From positions 1,984,001 through 2,048,000 of the forward strand of contig JBBPUQ010000011.1 of NCBI GenBank assembly GCA_038501195.1: a stretch of DNA of 64,000 bases. Reading direction: 5' to 3'. A model generated the notes under the pieces. The model worked only from the letters and a program-made list of their open reading frames with translations, had not been told where the DNA came from and did not search any database. Source of the DNA: Nemania diffusa. Lineage: Eukaryota; Ascomycota; Sordariomycetes; Xylariales; Xylariaceae. This document shows, one piece after another, positions 57,185 through 64,000 of the stretch (position 1 is its first letter; each line of letters begins with the position of its first letter). Position numbers and translations under genes: made by a program.

Positions 57185-58981
57185 TTTGAAAGTTATTTCG
57201 GAGATTTCAAATTCGACGTAAGGACCGGTTTCTCGTGGAAGAAAATATAAAATAGTGTATAGTATAGGAATAACGACCAGCGACGACCAGCGAAAGAAAG
57301 GAAGACTATCTCTAGGATAGGTTCAAAGAGGAGACCGAAAATAGAAAGATTGAATTGAATACTTGAGCACAGCTGAAGAACAGAAACCAAAATTGGAGAC
57401 CGACAACAGTCTTCATATATGGCAAAGGTTCAGCTAACTGCCAAAAGGAGACCAGCCTACCAAGCCGGGACTTCGATTTCCACGACAGCATAGAAACAAC
57501 GCTTGGGACATGCCAAGGGCATATCTCATATTCTGGCCAAAAACACCCTTGACAAGGCGCGAAAGACAAGAGATCGCGTTGCTTGGCCCCTCGACCCGAT
57601 CTAGTTGTTGCGACATGTTGATTGGCCAGATCAGAGGTAAACATGCTCGTGTACGTGATCGTCTCTACAAGTGCGTGGCTGCAAGGCCTTGGCTGAGGAT
57701 GCCAAGTGCTGCCAATTCGTCAATGCGACGAAGAAAACAAAAGAGAGGCAATGAGATACAATGAGATATCTTGAACGCATGAGACATGTATCACACGCCG
57801 GAGTGGGTCAGTCTGTCTTGAGACTCGCCAAGCTGCTGCCAAGTTGGGCTTCTTAATAGTGTTGTGCACGCCCGCGCCAAGGTTGGAGGTGTTTTGCAGG
57901 GCTTCCATATGTTTGAACCACGGGTATCAGTCGTATTCAGGCAATAGGCATGACTCGCTGGAGGCATCAGTAACAAGACTAGGTTTCCATGATGAGGCTC
58001 CAAGCCAGCCTACGAGCTGAGCTGGTCGTCGCTCCTCGTCGCCTACATATCGGAGAAGAGTCCGTTCGTTTTGACCATGTCGTGATATAATTAATATTAG
58101 AAACCTATGAGCTATATTCAGCTGATAATCAGATAACTGTTACATGTAGATCACACTGCTGAACTTGCATGATGGAATCGGATGAATTCGGTGTATATAG
58201 TAGCTGTCTAGATGCTTGATTAGGTCGGCATCTATCTAGGAAGTGAATTAGATAGATATCCCAGGCGAGGCTAATGCCCGATATTCTCGGATAAGGCGAT
58301 ATCAGCTGGACATCAGCATGAGCCTAGATGTGAGCATCTCTTAAGAGAGAATGTCTCTATCACATTAAGAGTGAACGCTTAACCGGGGCTCAAAATCGAG
58401 CTGAGACTATGTCAATAGCAATTTAGGTTCGCATAGGAAACAGTCATGGTGGAAAGATTCTCAGTCTCGAGAGATGAAGTTGAAATTGAAGGGCGGTTGA
58501 AGAGCTTGATGAAGCTGACTTGAAAGGATAAGATGAATGGTGGGTGATAGGGTGAGGCGGCGTAGGTAGAATGGCTCTTCCCTATCTAGGATCTATCATC
58601 TACAAAACAGTGCGTATATAGTATAATCCAATTTTACACTGTAGTCGACACGGTACATAAGTCTAAGGCAACAGCTATCTAAACACAACTTCTATATAGA
58701 GTACCTCTGTGAATTGGGTGCGCTACTGAAGTTTAGGAGACAGGCTTCTGGGCCTATAAACAAGCAAGCTCAGAGTAGGTCACATACCATACATCCCCTG
58801 TATATTCTTATCAACTCTCGCCGATCGTCGATTTCTAGGCTGTAGGAATAATGCGCGGCAAAACAACGCTTACAGCTTCGGCTGTCAGATAGTTAAATAT
58901 CCCCGCTCTCGACTCCAACAATTGACCGCAATCTATCTTGTTAATTTTCTCCTCTTGTCATCGTGACAGATCAAATGAGCA
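57185..58981. promoter_or_regulatory. Shared upstream region of the secreted protein and S33 peptidase
   Basis: About 1.8 kb between divergent genes. Frames at 57312-57764 and 57791-58003 show no protein features. No repeats of note. Confidence 0.45.
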
Positions 58982-61295
58982 ATGGAGGAGGTCAAAGTCG
59001 ACACGCTTCCCTTTTCCCCGGGAGACATATGCTCGCTTGGTAGCCGCGATAACTCCTTGCTCATTATAAATAGACGGCAGCCGTGGTGGCGGAAAGTAGG
59101 ATTGCACCTGAGGAACTGGAGATATATCTATATCCTAATCGGGCTTGTTCTCTACAGTAACTCCATTCTTCGAGCACAATTCCGAAGTCACTCTCACGAC
59201 CATGTTCTCAACGATGGTCCTATTTCAGAGAACACTGAACTATGGACGGAATGGCAGGATGTATGTAGCACCTATGCAGTAATACTGTAGTTTGGTGCGT
59301 GGTGCACGCTGACAGATATTGATACAAATAGATTACGCCGAGTGAGAAGCTAAAATGGCAGCCATGCTTTGGGATTTACGGTCCAAATCTCCAATGCACG
59401 AGACTCACTGTTCCAATGGACTACAAACGTCCACTAAACGAGTCTGCCGACCATCATAAAGTGCATCTTGCCTTGGTGATGGTGACGGGGGCAGGCCGCA
59501 CACAGGACCCATCCACATATGCTGAGGCCCCTCTCCTCCTCAACCCAGGTGGCCCGGGGGGCAGCGGAGCGTTACTTGTTCAGCTGAGAGCTGCAAGTCT
59601 CCAGCTCTTTGTTGGTAGCCAACACGATATTATTGGATTTGATCCACGTGGAGTGGGAGCTTCCACCCCAAAGGCCGATTGTTTTGCATCGCCAAACAGC
59701 TCGAATGGGGTCTCGGGAAGTAATGTCGCATATATGAACAGACTCACATGGCTCGCTAGCGGACAAGGAATTGGCCTAACAAACTCCAGTAACGTGGCTT
59801 TAGCTCATCTCAATGCTCGATCGAAGGCAATGGCTAAGCTGTGCCAGCGAGTAGATGAGGCAGAAGGAGATGGCAGTATCTTTCGTCACATGAGTACTCC
59901 AAACAGCGCGCGAGACATGCTGTCAATCATCCATGCCTGGGACGAATGGAGATCGAGTGGCCAAATAACCCATCCCATGCAACCCGAAGCCACACACTCG
60001 GCCGTTGAACAGCGACCATCAAGTGATGGCCAGAATAGCAAGGCTAGTTTACAAGGGAAGCTCGTATATTGGGGCTTTTCTTATGGCACACTTTTAGGTG
60101 CCACTTTTGCCTCTATGTTTCCTGATAAAGTGGGCAGAATTGTCCTCGATGGTGTCGTGCATGCTGACCACTACGTCAATCCTTTGTGGGAGAGAAGCCT
60201 TGTTGACGCCGACGCTATTTGGGACAAGTTCTTTATCTACTGTGCTGAGACCGGGAGTCTGTGCAACTTCTATCGCACCGGAGATAGCGCAGAAGATATT
60301 AAGAAGCGGTTCAGTGAGATGCTGTCATTACTCGAGGAAGAGCCCGCCACCGTATTACTTTCCGATACGAACCTTCCTGCTTTGGTTACAGCGAGTGACG
60401 TGAAGAAGTCGGTATTCTTTGGAGGTTTATATGCGCCTATTGTAGGATTCCCTATAATTGCCGAACTACTAGACCATATCGTCAATGGTAGGTTGGGGGA
60501 GATAGCGAAGGGCGAGGGTATGGTGTCACTCTGCGGCCACGTCACCTTACCTGTCTGGCCTGACGATGCTATGAGAGGTATTGCCTGTAGCGATAAGCGT
60601 AACAAGTTGAACGAGAGCGTTCTTGAGCTCCAACATCGATTTGAGAAGGCAGCATCTTATTCATGGTTTGCGGATGTCGTAAGTTTCGTCACATCTAGAC
60701 TGTTCCAAACATCGCATAAGCTAATTCTTATTCACAGTGGTTTGGCGCGGAGCCGAATATTGGCTGTAATGGATGGGAGATCGAAAGCAAAGACCCGCCC
60801 ATGCGATGGGATGACCACCCTGTCCATAAGCCCGCACTCATAGAGACAAGTTTCCCTATTCTTGTCCTCTCTAACACCCTTGATCCAGTCACACCACTAG
60901 GCGATGCACTTGTCATGACCCGGAAATTTGCTAATGCGAGCATTGTTGAGCAAGACGGAGTCGGCCACTGCACCCTCTCGTGTGTGTCGAGTTGCACAAT
61001 AGCACATTTACGGGCATATCTCAACGACGGCGTCGTCCCGCCGCCGCCAAAGTTCAAGTCCGACTCCAGCAACGACGGCCAATGGCCAACGTGTAAATGC
61101 CCTGAGAAGCCTTGGACGTCGTCAAGTTATGCGGCCGAGGAATCGATGTCTGGGGCTTCGTTGACGAAAGGTCACATACAAGCTTATGAAGAATTGCGCA
61201 CTCAGTTTTCCGATTTCATCTTGTCTCAACAGCTTGACTACAACAATCCGTTGAAGAGGTATCTTATTGAACGAAGTGCCTCAGCTTTTAGCTAG
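58982..61295 (+). CDS. Membrane-anchored S33 (TAP-like) alpha/beta-hydrolase peptidase
   Basis: Three exons: 58982-59260, 59332-60678 and 60738-61295; introns of 71 and 59 bp are in phase; 727 residues. An N-terminal cytosolic segment is followed by one membrane helix (about residues 47-64, YIYILIGLVLYS), suggesting a type II anchor. The catalytic domain has the oxyanion motif NPGGPGGSG (about 164), nucleophile GFSYG (Ser343), and, from exon 3, Asp591 (SNTLDPVTP) and His619 (DGVGHCTLS), the complete Ser-Asp-His triad. The C-terminal half matches the TAP-like domain. Relatives are tripeptidyl or prolyl aminopeptidases, so it probably removes N-terminal residues from peptides outside the cytosol. 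Substrate not established. Confidence 0.9.
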
Positions 61296-61717
61296 GATAT
61301 ACGTAAACGAAGGTGTATATTTTAGAAAAGACCTAGTGTTAGGTCCACAGAAAATCGCTGTTCATTTTAAAATAATGCAACGTCTTTGTAACGACTCGAA
61401 TGTCTCATTAAAAGATGTCGAGCATGCAACAGTGGGGAGGGGATTCTGTCTGTTGTAGATACCTACCTAGGTAGGGGACTCTCTCAATTATAGCGGGTCT
61501 TATCTTATCGTGCGCTGCTGGGTCCACTGCGACAAGTGAATTGAGCGCGAAATTTTTCTGGGTGCAGCTGTCAAGAGCTTGTGACGAACTGGCGAGTCTA
61601 TCTACCGTACCTGGTTAATTTATTAATCCTATCTCCCACCTCCCTCTCCCCTCTGTGCCATTTCCCCGCTGGTTGCGTTATAGTTATCCCTTTCGCCTTG
61701 ACAGCTCTTGAATCAAG
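61296..61717. promoter_or_regulatory. EF-Tu upstream region
   Basis: About 420 bp between the S33 peptidase stop and the EF-Tu start, with TACCTACCTAGGTAGGGG near 61460-61477 and a pyrimidine-rich tract near 61640-61670, as is common in front of strongly expressed fungal genes. Confidence 0.45.
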
Positions 61718-63107
61718 ATGCCTGTTGCTCTGAGGACAATCGCGCCTTTTCTGCGCGCCTCGCGGTCTTGCCTTAGACCCGGCAGCGCCGCCAACCCGCT
61801 AGAGTTTGCTGGCCGACTCAACCTCGCCCGGTCCTACGCCGTCTTTGAGAGATCGAAGCCGCACGTCAACATCGGTACGATTGGCCACGTCGATCACGGC
61901 AAGGTACGCATCCGCAAGGCCCAATACCCGATATCGGGGTTCCGACTCTCGTCGAGCTAACCCCCGCGTATGACAGACAACCCTGTCTGCCGCTATCACC
62001 AAGAGACAGGCCGAGAAGGGATTGGCCAACTTCCTGGAATATGGCTCAATTGACAAGGCCCCCGAAGAGCGAAAGCGTGGTATCACCATCTCGACTGCAC
62101 ACATCGAATACGCCACCGATGCCCGCCATTACTCACACGTCGACTGCCCCGGTCACGCCGATTACATCAAGAACATGATCACCGGTGCCGCCAACATGGA
62201 CGGCGCCATCATTGTCGTTGCTGCCTCCGACGGACAGATGCCCCAGACCCGAGAGCACTTATTGCTGGCCCGCCAGGTCGGTGTCCAGAAGATTGTCGTC
62301 TTCGTCAACAAGATTGACGCCATTGATGACCCGGAAATGTTGGAGCTCGTCGAGATGGAGATGCGTGAGCTGCTTACTCACTACGGCTTCGAGGGCGAGG
62401 AGACCCCCGTCGTTATGGGCTCTGCCCTTATGGCTCTGGAGGGCAAGCGTGATGATATCGGTAGAGATAAGATCGATGAGTTGATGAACGCCGTTGACAC
62501 GTGGATCCCCACCCCTCAGCGTGACCTCGACAAGCCTTTCTTGATGTCCGTCGAGGATGTCTTCTCCATCGCTGGTCGTGGAACCGTCGCTTCTGGTCGT
62601 GTCGAGCGTGGTACCCTGAAGAAGGATTCCGAAGTCGAGCTGATTGGTAAGGGAGGTGAAATTATCAAGACCAAGGTAACCGATATCGAGACATTCAAGA
62701 AGTCCTGCGACGAGTCTCGCGCCGGTGATAACTCAGGTCTGCTCCTGCGCGGTATCCGCCGCGAGGATGTTAGGCGTGGTATGGTCGTTACTAAGCCTGG
62801 CACCGTCAAGGCCCACTCCAAGTTCATGATCTCCATGTACGTCCTGACCAAGGAGGAAGGTGGCCGTCACACCGGCTTCCACGAGAACTACCGACCCCAG
62901 ATGTACCTGCGTACTGCCGATGAGGCCTGTGCCCTCCACTTCCCCGAGGACGCCGAGGACAAGTCGCGCATGGTCATGCCTGGCGACAACGTCGAAATGG
63001 TTGCCGAGCTACACAACCCCAACGCCATCGAGGCTGGTCAGCGTGTCAACATCCGTGAGGGTGGCCGCACTGTCGCCACTGGTATCATTACCCGGATTCT
63101 CAGTTAA
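61718..63107 (+). CDS. TUF1: Mitochondrial translation elongation factor Tu
   Basis: GTPase that delivers aminoacyl-tRNA to the mitochondrial ribosome. Exons are 61718-61903 and 61977-63107; the 73 bp intron (GTACGC...GACAG) lies inside the P-loop: exon 1 ends GHVDHGK and exon 2 begins TTLSAA. Product 438 residues. The first about 45 residues are Arg/Ala-rich without acidic residues, a typical mitochondrial presequence. GTPase motifs: G1 GHVDHGKT, switch [11 protein letters not shown]3 DCPGHADY, G4 NKID, G5 SAL. Domains 2 and 3 are complete, ending [16 protein letters not shown]. Codons strongly favour C in third position, indicating high expression. Identity is secure. Confidence 0.97.
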
Positions 63108-64000
63108 AAAATTCCAACAAATGCTTCACATGAATTATTACATTGTATAAGGGTTCCGAACGAGCTGGCGGCCTCCTTCTGCTTTTGTCCGTCACGGGGG
63201 GGCGCAGGGGAAACAAGGAGTTGGCGCCAAACTGTGCATATGGGATAGGGGAGCCAATCTGTACAACAAAATGATATTCCCGAGCCATGTACACTGTCTT
63301 GACTCTAAAAAAGGCTCGTTCCATCTCTCCCCTCTAATGTCGACGGTTGTCGTTTAAGCAATGTAGCTCACGGTATGAATGAATAGAATCAAATAAAATA
63401 AATCTTGTATAAACGTTATCATGTTGAAACATAGAGTTCCATGATACTAGCTTGGTGTAAATGCCTACATATGCGAACCTACACAGCTGCTCTATTCAAT
63501 CCATTTGCAGCTTCAAACCCACCACCAACCCCAGGGCCTGCTTATACAGTACCTGCATAACATATCATTCGCGAGTGATTAGCATGCTTTACGCTTATTG
63601 ACCAATACGAATATAAATATTTACAAGCCATTGGACCCATAAAATATCTATCGTAAGTGACGTTTACGTATGTAAATGCTTCCTGTAACCTAAAGTGGGC
63701 TGATATACCTACATATGTACTTAATATGACGTTGATTATCGATAAGGAGTTAGATAGATTAGATAGCGTCAGCTATAGAGCAGATCCCTGCCAGTCAGAG
63801 CTATAGTTGTGACGCCGCACAATGGCAAATGTGGCATCTTTGGCGCTTGATTTCAAAGCGTCTTCTAGCCGACGATTAACGGCTGAATTAGTTCATCTGC
63901 CTTTTCTCTCGTACTAGGAGTGATTTCCATCATCATATCAACCTTTACATTTACTGTATACATTAAAATCCATCTCAAATCGTGACTTTAAACCACAATG
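63108..64000. other. Distal intergenic region
   Basis: About 890 bp after EF-Tu to the window end: 3' UTR and AT-rich sequence. The frame at 63100-63324 (-) is not protein-like. The last bases could be a leader of a following gene outside the window. Confidence 0.5.

Overview
This window is nuclear DNA from a filamentous ascomycete, most likely a Sordariomycete. The genes are separated by gene-poor spacers. Introns are short (about 48-192 bp), with GTAAGT/GTATGT-like donors and CTAAC/CTGAC branch sites. The gene families are typical of Pezizomycotina: an SREBP/SCAP sterol sensor, a fungal NACHT-ankyrin NLR, an Hce2-type small secreted protein, a kinesin-3 without its tail, and a divergent 14-3-3-like protein. 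No rRNA, tRNA or CRISPR was recognised.

Layout. 0-10 kb: a conserved fungal protein weakly like Mg-chelatase (+), Golgi GDPase Gda1 (-, 2 exons), a possible 49-residue membrane microprotein (-), a GFA-domain zinc protein (-) and a PPPDE-thioredoxin-PUL protein (-). 11-22 kb: a kinesin-3 motor (+), a JMJD7-type JmjC hydroxylase (-, 4 exons), then a 3.4 kb CCTA-rich spacer leading to SCAP (+, 3 exons). 21.9-28.9 kb: a 7 kb stretch without recognisable genes. 28.9-39 kb: a 14-3-3-like protein (+), Cdt2 (-), the rRNA methyltransferase Spb1 (+, 4 exons) and the ribosome-assembly factor Ebp2 (-, 2 exons). 39.5-45.8 kb: a 1950-residue NLR (-, 6 exons) that joins an alpha/beta hydrolase, a NACHT-like NTPase, an acidic tract, ankyrin repeats and a polyglutamine-rich tail. 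46.9-64 kb: a DUF6601-like membrane protein (+), an Hce2-like secreted protein (+), cyanase (-, 2 exons), a 512 bp hAT-type MITE with intact 8 bp target duplications, NAD kinase (+, 3 exons), a secreted protein with several dibasic sites (-, 4 exons), a membrane-anchored S33 peptidase (+, 3 exons) and mitochondrial EF-Tu (+, 2 exons).

Most genes are housekeeping genes without operon logic. Neighbours often alternate strand, giving shared divergent promoters (PPPDE/kinesin, JMJD7/SCAP, Cdt2/Spb1, NLR/DUF6601, cyanase/NADK, secreted protein/S33 peptidase). Spb1 and Ebp2, both 60S assembly factors, are convergent neighbours. The least ordinary items are the NLR (intact hydrolase residues, apparently degenerate Walker B, repeat-rich tail), the hAT MITE between two divergent promoters, the multi-dibasic secreted protein, and an overlapping uORF on the 14-3-3-like gene.

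All exon structures were read by eye from splice signals, reading-frame continuity and family motifs. No alignment or search was run.
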